A stretch of 64,000 nt of DNA from Gammaproteobacteria bacterium (GTDB taxonomy: Bacteria > Pseudomonadota > Gammaproteobacteria > Pseudomonadales > Azotimanducaceae), in contig VGVE01000002.1 in assembly GCA_016874135.1 (NCBI GenBank), forward strand, positions 27,829 through 91,828. The letters run 5' to 3'. Both the position numbers and the translations under genes were made by a program. The notes under the pieces were generated by a model. It was not told the DNA's origin and searched no databases. It was given only the letters and a program-made list of their open reading frames with translations. Below, one piece after another: positions 37,033 through 46,082 of this stretch (its first letter is position 1; each line of letters opens with the position of its first letter).

Positions 37033-38094
37033 TCAGAGAAGGAAGTACACGGCCACGACAACCACCACCGCGATCACCGCGCCTATGATCAGACCACTCT
37101 TTCCTCCGGCCACTGCGCCTTTGGCGCCATCCTGGCCAGGAAACCGGATCACGCACTCCACCGCACCGAACTTGATACGGTCACCCGGGTTCAGGAACCT
37201 GCTGGTGACCTTGGTGTTGTTGATGAACGTGCCATTGGTCGACAGCTGATCGACGATTTTCCAGCGGCCGCCCTGATGCACGATCTTGGCGTGAAAGTCG
37301 GATACGCCATCATCCGGAATCTGGATATCACGTTCACCGGCCTTGCCAATGGTCCATTCGCTGGCGCCCTGGCCGAGCCGGAGCGTCACCACTGAACCCG
37401 CCCGTTTTCCCGTGCCGATGTGCAGATGGGGATGATCGTCCGCTTCCGCTGCGCCAGACTGGTAGTCACCCGCCATCTTCAGCAGATCTTCGCGCGACAT
37501 GATCTGTGTGGAGCCAGCAGCAGCTTTGCGTTCTTCATCTGCCCAGGCACCGGGGCGGACCGCGCCACCGGCGACCGGGGCGGCCTTGGGTTGGCCTGCT
37601 TTGTTTTCTACAGGCCTGCTTGCTTGAGGATTACCTCCTTCCGCCTTGCCTGATTCCTTTTTTGGCGCGTCTTCTTTTGGCGCTGCGGCTATCGCGGCTG
37701 CGAGTTCTTTTTGCAGATCAGCGGCGGATCGCACCATGGTGCGTTCGAGATCAGCAATCGGCCGCACGACAGTGGCACCGGAATCTTGACCACTTGTTTC
37801 TGCCGGAGCTTCGAATCTGAACCGGGTCGCATCGAATGCCACTAGGTCACCATTACGCAGGCGCTGACCACCTTTGATCCGCGTCCCGTTGACGAACGTT
37901 CCGTTCATGGAATCGAGGTCGGTCAGCAGCACGCCTTCGGCATCAATCGAAAAGCGTGCGTGCTGTCGACTGGGCTGACCTTCTTTCAGTACCAGATCGC
38001 AGCCTTCTTTGCGCCCGACCAGAAACTGATCCTTCAGCTCAACCCCGTCGCCTCCTGACTCCGGGCGCAGAATGTAACGGTTCTCCGCGCTCAT
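37033..38094 (-). CDS. Double-FHA protein with C-terminal membrane tail
   Basis: The 353-residue protein starts at ATG 38094 behind GGGAGGT, overlapping the phosphatase stop by four bases. FHA1 (about 10-85) has VGRKEG, SRQHARF and MNGTFVNG. A Pro/Ala/Lys linker follows, and a short motif STQIMSREDLLKMAG. FHA2 (about 240-320) has IGKAGERD, SDFHAKI and TNGTFINN, with a weaker phosphopeptide site. A 20-residue hydrophobic tail (GLIIGAVIAVVVVVAVYFLL) suggests tail anchoring in the inner membrane. It reads phosphorylation states and probably scaffolds the phosphatase or kinase substrates. Confidence 0.88.
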   Translation of the reverse strand: MSAENRYILRPESGGDGVELKDQFLVGRKEGCDLVLKEGQPSRQHARFSIDAEGVLLTDLDSMNGTFVNGTRIKGGQRLRNGDLVAFDATRFRFEAPAETSGQDSGATVVRPIADLERTMVRSAADLQKELAAAIAAAPKEDAPKKESGKAEGGNPQASRPVENKAGQPKAAPVAGGAVRPGAWADEERKAAAGSTQIMSREDLLKMAGDYQSGAAEADDHPHLHIGTGKRAGSVVTLRLGQGASEWTIGKAGERDIQIPDDGVSDFHAKIVHQGGRWKIVDQLSTNGTFINNTKVTSRFLNPGDRIKFGAVECVIRFPGQDGAKGAVAGGKSGLIIGAVIAVVVVVAVYFLL

Positions 38095-39008
38095 GTTGTA
38101 CCTCCCGCTAAACCTGTCATCCACGCGACGACCGCGGCGATGATGATCACCGCAGCAGTTGCCGCAATCCAAATCAACCGTCGGTGGGTCTGCGCTCCGG
38201 CTTCCGCCTGTTGTCGCGAGGCAGCCTCACTGAGCGCTGATAACACCGGAGTCCGGCCTCGAACCACCGTCGTCTTGTCGAAAGACGGCTTGTCGTCAGC
38301 GACTGCTGCCGACGGACCTTCGTAACACACCAGAATTGCACTGATATTGTCTCGCCCGCCCTTGTCGCACGCGGTATCAACAAGGCGGTCAACGGTGTCC
38401 TGCAGAGTGCCACCTTGCGCCAGCATCGTTGCCATCTCCGCGTCGGCGAGTTCGTCGTAGAGACCGTCACTGCAGAGAAGCAGCACATCGCCGGTTTCCA
38501 GCGGGCAGGTCACTGTATCCGGCGCTGGATCGCTATAGCCGAGCACCTGTGTCACCACATTCCTCTTGGGGTGGGTGCGGGCCTGTTCTTCCGTCAGATG
38601 TTGCCGGTCGATGAGCATCTGCATGAACGAGTGATCGCGGGTGAGCTGACGCAGCATGCCCTTACGCCAGAGATACCCGCGCGAGTCGCCAACCCAGACC
38701 ATTTCACAACTGGCATCACGGATCTGCATGAGCACCGACGTCGTACCCATGCCTTTCTGCGCCTGATCGGCTGAGGCTTCACGCAACACCGCGGCATGGG
38801 CGGACAAGGTCGCATCCTGGAGTGATTGCCCCGCGACAATACCCGCCAGCATCGTATCGCGGGCGACACGGCTTGCGACTTCACCGGCAGCATGCCCTCC
38901 CACACCATCGGCGACGAGCCAAACCATTCGCTCGAGATCCTGGCCGAGCGAATCTTCGTTCAGCTGATGAACTCTGCCGGTATCTGTTGCGGTCGCCGAG
39001 CGGATCAT
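38091..39008 (-). CDS. PP2C-type Ser/Thr protein phosphatase (Stp/PrpC-like) with C-terminal anchor
   Basis: The 305-residue protein shows the metal-binding PP2C motifs: RVHQLNEDSL, VADGVGGHAAGE, MGTTSV, VGDSRGYLWR, LTRDHSF, LLCSDGLYDEL and DNISAIL. This phosphatase class removes phosphate from Ser/Thr, typically reversing PknB-like kinases. After the catalytic domain a linker leads to one C-terminal membrane helix (IWIAATAAVIIIAAVVAWM). The gene overlaps the double-FHA gene and follows the cytochrome genes. Its partner kinase is probably the STPK at 54,462-56,594. Confidence 0.93.
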   Translation of the reverse strand: MIRSATATDTGRVHQLNEDSLGQDLERMVWLVADGVGGHAAGEVASRVARDTMLAGIVAGQSLQDATLSAHAAVLREASADQAQKGMGTTSVLMQIRDASCEMVWVGDSRGYLWRKGMLRQLTRDHSFMQMLIDRQHLTEEQARTHPKRNVVTQVLGYSDPAPDTVTCPLETGDVLLLCSDGLYDELADAEMATMLAQGGTLQDTVDRLVDTACDKGGRDNISAILVCYEGPSAAVADDKPSFDKTTVVRGRTPVLSALSEAASRQQAEAGAQTHRRLIWIAATAAVIIIAAVVAWMTGLAGGTT

Positions 39009-39024
39009 GATTACCGCCGGTGGT

Positions 39025-40488
39025 TCAAAGGGTTTTCAACGCGGCGCTGCAGGCAGCGCGGAAACTGGCGGCGGAAAATTTCGAATCGTCTTCAAGCGTG
39101 GCGAAGATCTTATCCACGGCCGGCCCCACTGAATCGATGTCATTCACATAGTAGCTGAGGCTCTCGATGCCATAGAACGCCTGTTCCGCCGCGGCGAAAT
39201 CATTCAGCTGTCCATCTGCTCCCTGCCGGGCGATGGCTTTACGAATGCGTTTGATTTCCGCCACGGAGAACTCGCGTTGCAGCCAGGTGCCCTTGCGAGC
39301 GCCAACCCAGGCGGAGAGTTCAGCCGCCGCTGAGCGCGTCTGTGCATAACCCGTCTGCCCGGCGATGAGCAGTTTGCGAACGAGCGCATCAAGCGCTGCG
39401 GCTTCGCTGCCACCGACCGCTTCACCAACGGACCGCAGCATCAGCATGTGGTTGTCCTGCAATCGCAAACCGCCCGGGGCGAGACCCTGCTTCAGCCGGA
39501 GACCACCCCAGCGCTGCTCCGTCATCGCGTGGTGACAGCTGTGGCAGTCGTACAGTGAAAATTCCGGCGCTATGCCGGCACTGGAAAGCAGATCACTCTG
39601 CAACATGCCGAGGTAATTCTGCGCGGCGGCAATCTGTCCCGTGAGCCACAACCCGAAGCCAACTACTGATCCTTTGCGTTTGAGGTAGTCCTCATCCACT
39701 TCGTAGTGAGCCGGCTGGTTGGCGGTAAAGGACTCGAGTTCGAAAACAAGCCGAGGATGTCCCGCACCCATGATGCGATGTGTCGTGAACTGGTCTTTCG
39801 TCCCCATGTGACAGGAAAGACAAAGGCGCGCACGTTCCGAGGAGTCTTCAGTGGGATACATGCCACGGGCGATGTTATCCGCATGGGTTACGCCGGGTTC
39901 CCGATGACTTTCCACCCAACGTTCCCCGCCGCCATGGCAGGCTTCACAGCCGACGCCGTCCGCCATCTGGAATTTGGGGCCTCGTTTGTTGGCAGGCACA
40001 TTGTCCGCGTGACAGTCGAGGCAGATCTTCGCTTCATGGGCGTTTGGCAGACCAAGATTGGTCGCAATGCGTTTCGACGTGTCATTGAGCAGCGTCTGAT
40101 AGGCACGGTGATGCCGGTCTTCCGTGGACCAGATGCGGTACTCATTCAGCCAGACGTTTTTACCGACCTGCGCTTCGAGTTTGCCGTGACAGACACTGGA
40201 GGCGCAGCTCGCCACACCGAGGTGGGCGTCATCGGAGATGTTGACCGCCTGCAGCGGCCCGACCCAGAAAACACCCAGCCATCCAACCATGAGCGCCGAG
40301 AGCGTCCATCTGCGTTTATCGGCGCTGCGTACTCGTCTGCCGGTTACGCCGCGTTGCCGGACTTCAGTCTCCAGAACCCCCTCCCACGCCAGCTGCAGTG
40401 GCTTCCGGACTGTCCGGAGTCGCTGCCGTAGCCGTTGGTTGAACGGCTTCGAGTTTATCGACAACGTACCACGGCATGCCATCCGCAT
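39025..40488 (-). CDS. Pentaheme cytochrome c
   Basis: Four CxxCH sites (CLDCH, CEACH, CLSCH, CHSCH) and one CX4CH (CASSVCH) predict five hemes. An N-terminal export helix (WTLSALMVGWLGVFWVGPLQA) places it in the periplasm. The start is uncertain: the ATG at 40488 lies within the 3' end of the decaheme gene, whereas ATG 40290 leaves almost no basic n-region. The region after the last heme is helical. His-rich, non-heme residues such as the HH of HHRAY could be distal ligands. The general pattern is that of cytochrome c554/NrfA-like electron carriers. It lies immediately downstream of the decaheme LVIVD gene, overlapping its end. Confidence 0.85.
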   Translation of the reverse strand: MRMACRGTLSINSKPFNQRLRQRLRTVRKPLQLAWEGVLETEVRQRGVTGRRVRSADKRRWTLSALMVGWLGVFWVGPLQAVNISDDAHLGVASCASSVCHGKLEAQVGKNVWLNEYRIWSTEDRHHRAYQTLLNDTSKRIATNLGLPNAHEAKICLDCHADNVPANKRGPKFQMADGVGCEACHGGGERWVESHREPGVTHADNIARGMYPTEDSSERARLCLSCHMGTKDQFTTHRIMGAGHPRLVFELESFTANQPAHYEVDEDYLKRKGSVVGFGLWLTGQIAAAQNYLGMLQSDLLSSAGIAPEFSLYDCHSCHHAMTEQRWGGLRLKQGLAPGGLRLQDNHMLMLRSVGEAVGGSEAAALDALVRKLLIAGQTGYAQTRSAAAELSAWVGARKGTWLQREFSVAEIKRIRKAIARQGADGQLNDFAAAEQAFYGIESLSYYVNDIDSVGPAVDKIFATLEDDSKFSAASFRAACSAALKTL

Positions 40489-43400
40489 TGAGGTACAGCT
40501 TCTTCATCTCTTCCTGGTTGAGCGGCCGTGAACCCCGTCGACCGAACACCGCCACCTGGCCTCCGGTCTCATCCACTCCCCGGTCACGTTCGAGCGGTCG
40601 CGACAGGCTGCGTGCGGGCTTGTCTGAGGGGCGTGAGGCAATCAGCTTCGGATTGGGTGCCGGTGCAAACCCGTAAAACTTCGGCTGCAGATCCGGCGAG
40701 GTGAGTTGCAGGACCTTGAGACCACCGGTGCCGTCGGCAACATAGGCAAAAAGCGATGCATTGGTGGACGCAACGATCACGTCGCTCGCATCAACAATGC
40801 TGTCCTTCACAGTGCGATAGACCCGCATCTGTTCCGGTTTCTCCACATCCACGATGACGAGTCCTTCCGCTCCTGAAGCAACATAGGCATAGGTGCGGGA
40901 AACGAAGACCCGGCGAGCGTCGTTGAGCGAAATCACATTGTCAGACACCAGCCTGGCCTGCTCCGGCCGGGTTACATCAATCACCTTGAGCCCGTCGCGG
41001 TCAGTCACGAAGACATATCGGAACTGCTGCATCGACGAAGTACCGCCATTCAACGGCACCACGCTTGCTACCACAGGTTTGAGTGGATCATTGGCATTGA
41101 CGATTACCAGACCCGCATCCGCGATGATGTAGAGGTAATACCCGCCGACGCTGATATGACGCGCACCATTGAGCACGCCCCCTTCATTCCACGTGAGCGC
41201 TCGCTCGAGGAAGTTGTTGCGTGGTTCGCCGTCGGTCAGGGTGTTGATGTCCACCAGGATCAGGCCTTCCTCACGGTCCGTCACCATTGCGTAGTTGTAG
41301 ATCGGATGGAACGGCTGTTCCATGTTGTCGATCCGCATCAGATCGCCGGTGTTCTTCCACGGCGCTACCGGTTGGGTGGTTGGCAGTGCCACACAGGTTG
41401 CATCCTTGGACCCGACACGCGTGTCGTGACCAAGGGGCGAGAACGGCGTCGTCACGATGCGCTGCGAAATGCCCTTGTTGGCAATATTGGCGACATCGTA
41501 CACATGCAAGCCGCCATCACCTTCCGATGCAAAGACATATTCACCTCGCATCTGGATGCAGTTGACCGTTCCTTTCGCCCGGTGATTGAACGCCGTTTCC
41601 AGCACGTTGCCACGGCCTTCGTGCGCCTTGAACCAGTCAGGGTAGGCATAACGATGCAGGTAACTGCCGATCACTGCCTGCGGCTCTTCCCATTCGGTGA
41701 CCTGAACGGCACTGACTTCCCCTTCACCACCCACCCAGGCGTTGTAGCCGACGAAGTTGATGAAGTTGGTTCCGAACATTAGCGTCTGCGCCATGATGGC
41801 ATTGTTGTCATTGTCCTTGGACAGGTGACAGTCGCTGCACACCCGGGTCTCGGTCTTGCGCTCGGTATGGGCATAGTGCGGATTAAACGCCTGCGAGCTG
41901 AAGCCGCTTGATGCAACCGGCGGTTGCTGGATGTAGATCTTCTCGCGACTGGAGTTGGTCGAAGACAGTATCAGCGCCGACGTTGACCGGGCAGGAGCGT
42001 ACTTGCCGCCCTTGTGCTCCTCGCGCTTCGCCAGCAGGAAGATCTCGTCGCGCGCCACCTGTGGGTTATAGGTTGCAAAATTGCGAGACTCACCACCTTC
42101 GTAATGATGGCGCTTCGTTTTCCAGTTGGCCTCGATCGGCAAGTGACAACCGCCACAGCTCGTCGTCCATGACTGGTGACAGGTATAACACTCCATAGTG
42201 TCATCAGAATGCGCCATGTCCGCCTTGGCGACCTGCGGACCAAAGCTCTGGTTCACCGTGTCCTTGCTCATCAGCTTGGCGCGTGCCGCCTTGGCGTTGT
42301 AGTCGGCATTGCCCGGTGTAACCGTGTCCTTGACCAGCGACATCTCCCATTCGAGCTTCGGATCCATCACCGATCGCTGGATGAGCTTGTCACCTACCCA
42401 TTCAAACCGGCGTCGCCCGTCCGGCGTACGCAGCACTTCCATCTCAAGCCCGCCGCCGAGCGCTGCCGGACCCGACGTGAACAGGTTCGGGTAGTCCGTC
42501 GCGGTGCCGTGGCAATCCTTGCAACCGATCTCTACAGCGGCCGCCACTTCAGAGTAGATGTAGCCGTTGCCGTGGTTGTCATTGGAGAAGTGACAATCCA
42601 CGCAGTGCATGCCCACATCCACGTGGATGGATGACATGTGCACGGCCTTCTGGAACTTCTCGGGGTCATCGTCGCCGACGATGTTGTCGCTAGCGTCCAG
42701 CAGGTTGCCCTTGCGGTCACGCTTGTAGATGGCGCGGAAGTTCCAGCCATGACCGTGATAATCCGCAAAGGTGGTGTCTTTCGTCTGGTCGTTCAGTTCC
42801 GAGACTTTTTTCAGGAACTCCACATCCGCCCACTTGCCGCGCGCGGCCGCTGCTTCAGGGTTCCGGTCATTGACCTTGCGTTGCTCCTTCATGGTCGGAT
42901 AGACCTGCTTCTCTGGCCACATGAGCGGCGCATCCGACTCATAGTCCCACATGGTGTAACCGAGGAAGGTGTTCATGAACATGTTGGGCTGGTGCATGTG
43001 ACAGATCATGCACTGGCTCGACGGCACCGAACGTGTAAACTCGTGCCGGATCGGATGCCCTGAAACATCCTTGGGAATCGTTGGGTCCTTCGTCTGCGAC
43101 ATCCCTTCGTGGCCATACTTCGCGAAAAGGCCAGAGTGCCGCGGATCCCGGTCGTTGGCGTACACCACATGACACGATGCGCAGCCGGAGTGGCGGTAGT
43201 CGCCGGGCTGTTCGTTTGTACCCATGAACCACAGCAGCGGGTCGTTCAAACGTGTCTTGGTGATGTTGATCACCGGAACTGCAATCCGGGCTCCGGTTGC
43301 GTTACCCCGATTCGACTGGCGAATGTCCGGCTTGCCAGGATCCTCGATGCGCTGCATCAATCCGAGCGCATTGGGAATGCCGGTCTCGGGAAACAGGTTG

Positions 43401-44197
43401 GTGATATTCCTTCCGCCCCGTTCGAAGACGCGGAACACGTCACCCGCGTAGATGGTCTCCCACGCCGGCAGCGGATAGAGGATCGGGCGAATGCCACGTC
43501 GCTCCGCTTCCTTGAGCAGCTCTTTAGAAATCTCCGGCCCCTTGATGGCGGCAGGTTTGCCATCCTTGGTGTACGACTCACCAAGGATGTAGTTCTTGTA
43601 CGGCAGAATGCCGTTGTTGTACGCAGCGCCGCCCCATAGCATCGCACCTGTAGCATGCAGGCTGCGTTTGCTGGCTTCGAGAATGTCCTGGTGGCATGCG
43701 CCGCAGGCATCATCCGCCGCGCGAAAATCTGACGGATTGATGAAGCGGACGAACTCGTTCGACTCCTTGTTGAGGAGTGTATAGGTGCGCTCCGGGTTAT
43801 TGGCGTGAGGGTAGTGCCACTGATCCGGGTACAGTGGCAGGACGTGGGCACGTTCTTTGGCTGCGGTAAACGCTGAATCGTGGGTACTATGTGCCGGCAT
43901 GCCACTTTCAAGAGGGTTGAATTCGCGCGGGTTACCGCCGTGGCAATCCGTGCAACCGAGGCGCACCGCGGTGCTGATGTGCATCGTCTTCTGGTCCGTC
44001 TCCGTGTGACAGGACACGCAGCCGGCACTCTTGCTGTTGACGTCTTCCGCCGTTTGGTTCGCAGGCGCCGAGTCGCTTCGTACTGCGCTGTAATCACGCT
44101 CGACACGCACGGCAGCTTCCGAGCCGAACGCCGTTGGCGACGCCGTCAGAAAGACGAAGACTGCTGCAGAAAATCTGATTCGATTAAACATGCTCAC
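40364..44197 (-). CDS. Decaheme cytochrome c with LVIVD-type beta-propeller
   Basis: The 1,277-residue protein starts at ATG 44197 with a signal peptide ending PTAFG. I count ten CxxCH motifs: CVSCH, CTDCH, CGACH, CASCH, CMICH, CVDCH, CKDCH, CYTCH, CGGCH and CSDCH, all within about residues 60-800. The C-terminal third (about 850-1190) carries LVIVD-type repeats such as EGLILVDIN, AGLVIVNANDPLKP, DGLKVIDVTRPEQ and EGLVIVDVEKPEQ, which form a propeller. It is followed by a Gly/Ser-rich tail. The genomic neighbour is an outer-membrane barrel, so it may sit at or beyond the outer membrane. A single polypeptide joining a heme wire to a protein-binding propeller fits a surface electron-transfer role. 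The terminal acceptor is unknown. Confidence 0.88.
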   Translation of the reverse strand: MSMFNRIRFSAAVFVFLTASPTAFGSEAAVRVERDYSAVRSDSAPANQTAEDVNSKSAGCVSCHTETDQKTMHISTAVRLGCTDCHGGNPREFNPLESGMPAHSTHDSAFTAAKERAHVLPLYPDQWHYPHANNPERTYTLLNKESNEFVRFINPSDFRAADDACGACHQDILEASKRSLHATGAMLWGGAAYNNGILPYKNYILGESYTKDGKPAAIKGPEISKELLKEAERRGIRPILYPLPAWETIYAGDVFRVFERGGRNITNLFPETGIPNALGLMQRIEDPGKPDIRQSNRGNATGARIAVPVINITKTRLNDPLLWFMGTNEQPGDYRHSGCASCHVVYANDRDPRHSGLFAKYGHEGMSQTKDPTIPKDVSGHPIRHEFTRSVPSSQCMICHMHQPNMFMNTFLGYTMWDYESDAPLMWPEKQVYPTMKEQRKVNDRNPEAAAARGKWADVEFLKKVSELNDQTKDTTFADYHGHGWNFRAIYKRDRKGNLLDASDNIVGDDDPEKFQKAVHMSSIHVDVGMHCVDCHFSNDNHGNGYIYSEVAAAVEIGCKDCHGTATDYPNLFTSGPAALGGGLEMEVLRTPDGRRRFEWVGDKLIQRSVMDPKLEWEMSLVKDTVTPGNADYNAKAARAKLMSKDTVNQSFGPQVAKADMAHSDDTMECYTCHQSWTTSCGGCHLPIEANWKTKRHHYEGGESRNFATYNPQVARDEIFLLAKREEHKGGKYAPARSTSALILSSTNSSREKIYIQQPPVASSGFSSQAFNPHYAHTERKTETRVCSDCHLSKDNDNNAIMAQTLMFGTNFINFVGYNAWVGGEGEVSAVQVTEWEEPQAVIGSYLHRYAYPDWFKAHEGRGNVLETAFNHRAKGTVNCIQMRGEYVFASEGDGGLHVYDVANIANKGISQRIVTTPFSPLGHDTRVGSKDATCVALPTTQPVAPWKNTGDLMRIDNMEQPFHPIYNYAMVTDREEGLILVDINTLTDGEPRNNFLERALTWNEGGVLNGARHISVGGYYLYIIADAGLVIVNANDPLKPVVASVVPLNGGTSSMQQFRYVFVTDRDGLKVIDVTRPEQARLVSDNVISLNDARRVFVSRTYAYVASGAEGLVIVDVEKPEQMRVYRTVKDSIVDASDVIVASTNASLFAYVADGTGGLKVLQLTSPDLQPKFYGFAPAPNPKLIASRPSDKPARSLSRPLERDRGVDETGGQVAVFGRRGSRPLNQEEMKKLYLNADGMPWYVVDKLEAVQPTATAATPDSPEATAAGVGGGSGD

Positions 44198-44216
44198 CTT
44201 CCTTTAGCGCTGCCCT

Positions 44217-46082
44217 TCAGTACTGCAACGTGACGTTGAGCAGGAAATAGTCACTGTCCTCATCCGGGAACAGGGCCTTGTAACCCTTGCCTGGCAGCAA
44301 CCGTGCATACGACGCACGAACCACGATGTTCTGAGACATCCACGGTCGGTACGTTGCAACGATGGAAACATCGTGCCCGATCTCCTCGTCGATACCACCC
44401 TGGTTGCGTGCCACCTCAACCACTTCGGTCTTGTTGAAGCGCAGATAGTTCCAGTTGGCGGCAACCCGCAGCTCCGGCAATACCTCAACGTCGACACCCG
44501 CCCCGAGCAACCAGATACCCGGGTTCACAAAATTCGACTGACCCTGCTCCTTGGAGGAACGCAGCGAATTGAGAATGCCGTTGCGGCTCGATAACGCCAC
44601 CCGACCACCACCGATGAGTGGCACGGGCTGGCGAATCCAGTAACTCGTATCGGCTCCGGCAAACTGCGGGTTCTCCTGGATGCCATCAAAACCATTGGAG
44701 TCACCGTCAAATGGATCATCATCACCGCTGCCATACAGGAACGAGACCCGTGGCCTGATCCAGTCAAAATCCATCGAGACTTCGGCTGCTGCAAAGAACG
44801 CCAGGATGTCGCTTTGCTTCTCGGTGAACACACTCTCCTTCTCTTCCCCGAACGCCGCGTAGACCGACGTGGTCAGGTTGACCCGCCCGAAGTGACCATC
44901 ACCGTTGTAGCCCACATAGAACACGTCGTAGTCGCGTGGCCGTTCCTGACCGATGGATGCGGGCCGCTGAATGAAACCATTCTGGTCGAAATAGAATTTC
45001 TTCTCGCGATTGCGGTTGTAGTAGAGCGAGAACTGCGATTGGTAACCCTTGATGAAGAGGTCCTGCCAGTAGAGGTTGGCGATAAAGACATCATCATCCC
45101 GAATGGCCTCGGTGACATCGTTCAGGCCACTGTTGATGTCCTTCTCGAGCCGCCGGAACCAGGCCAGGTTGTACTGGAAAACGTTGTTCTCGCGGATGCC
45201 GAAGAGGCGCACCCCCAGCTGGTTGTCCTGGAACAGAAAGCCGCGGAAGTCCGATGAAAACGGCTGGATGCCAACTCTCAGGCTGTCAAAGTCAAAACGG
45301 TCAGAGACATTTCGCAGGTGTTTATCGACGAAGGCCGCCTGGATACCGATGTGATGATCAGTGCGATCATTGCCTCGCTGAGGCTCGACTTCGAGGCCCA
45401 GGATTTCGTCGATGTCCACGGTGTTGTAGTTGATCACCGGTGTGAAGCGGAACTCCCAGTCCGGTGGACGGAAGACGGTATCGCCTTTGTAGTAGACGAA
45501 CTCGAGCGCCAGGTTGGTGGCGAAGATCGTCTGATCAGAACCCCCGAAGATGTCTTTCTTGTCGGGGTTGCCGGTCGACTGCCCGCCTACCGGCGTCGCA
45601 ACCTCACGAACTTCGTAGATGGTATCGAGAATACCCGTGACGTTGAAAAACCACTCTCCGTGTACGGGCTTGTCGCCCTTGAGGATGTTGCGGTTGTACG
45701 GGTCGTACCAGCGTTCCTTGTAACCGAGCGAATCAACGATGCGCCACCGGTCTGGGATCGGAACTGCTGCGGGGTATTCGGAGGGATCGGGGCGCGGGAT
45801 CGGCGACACCTCGTTGCGTTGAGCCATTCTTCCCGCTGCGGTGCGCGGGTCGTCCATGTCACCCACTTGTCGGCCAGGGCGACGATCACCGGGCTTCGCC
45901 GCCTCGGATTCTTCAGGGCAAGGCACCGGTACAAAACCCGGGCGACGCCGGTTGACGATACGACCCGACTCGTCGCGATAGCAGGTTTCCGCAGCAAACA
46001 CTGGCGGGCTGTCGAAGACCGCTTGGCCAGCAGACATCACCAGCACAGCACACACTGCTCGAGCGAAGCTTCTGTCCATCAT
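44217..46082 (-). CDS. Outer-membrane beta-barrel porin-like protein
   Basis: The protein of about 621 residues starts at ATG 46082 within the last bases of the upstream lipoprotein. A signal peptide ends PPVFAAE. The N-terminal segment has two cysteines (CYRDE and VPCPEE), then a Pro-rich stretch. From about residue 130 onward, alternating amphipathic strands (LALEFVYYKG, WEFRFTPVINYN, QFSLYYNRNREKKFYF) end in YFLLNVTLQY, with an aromatic terminal residue. This is the usual barrel architecture, of DUF1302-like type. In the context of multiheme cytochromes it is the natural candidate for a pore holding a heme protein, analogous to MtrB or OmbB, although I see no sequence similarity to these by eye. 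Confidence 0.82.
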   Translation of the reverse strand: MMDRSFARAVCAVLVMSAGQAVFDSPPVFAAETCYRDESGRIVNRRRPGFVPVPCPEESEAAKPGDRRPGRQVGDMDDPRTAAGRMAQRNEVSPIPRPDPSEYPAAVPIPDRWRIVDSLGYKERWYDPYNRNILKGDKPVHGEWFFNVTGILDTIYEVREVATPVGGQSTGNPDKKDIFGGSDQTIFATNLALEFVYYKGDTVFRPPDWEFRFTPVINYNTVDIDEILGLEVEPQRGNDRTDHHIGIQAAFVDKHLRNVSDRFDFDSLRVGIQPFSSDFRGFLFQDNQLGVRLFGIRENNVFQYNLAWFRRLEKDINSGLNDVTEAIRDDDVFIANLYWQDLFIKGYQSQFSLYYNRNREKKFYFDQNGFIQRPASIGQERPRDYDVFYVGYNGDGHFGRVNLTTSVYAAFGEEKESVFTEKQSDILAFFAAAEVSMDFDWIRPRVSFLYGSGDDDPFDGDSNGFDGIQENPQFAGADTSYWIRQPVPLIGGGRVALSSRNGILNSLRSSKEQGQSNFVNPGIWLLGAGVDVEVLPELRVAANWNYLRFNKTEVVEVARNQGGIDEEIGHDVSIVATYRPWMSQNIVVRASYARLLPGKGYKALFPDEDSDYFLLNVTLQY

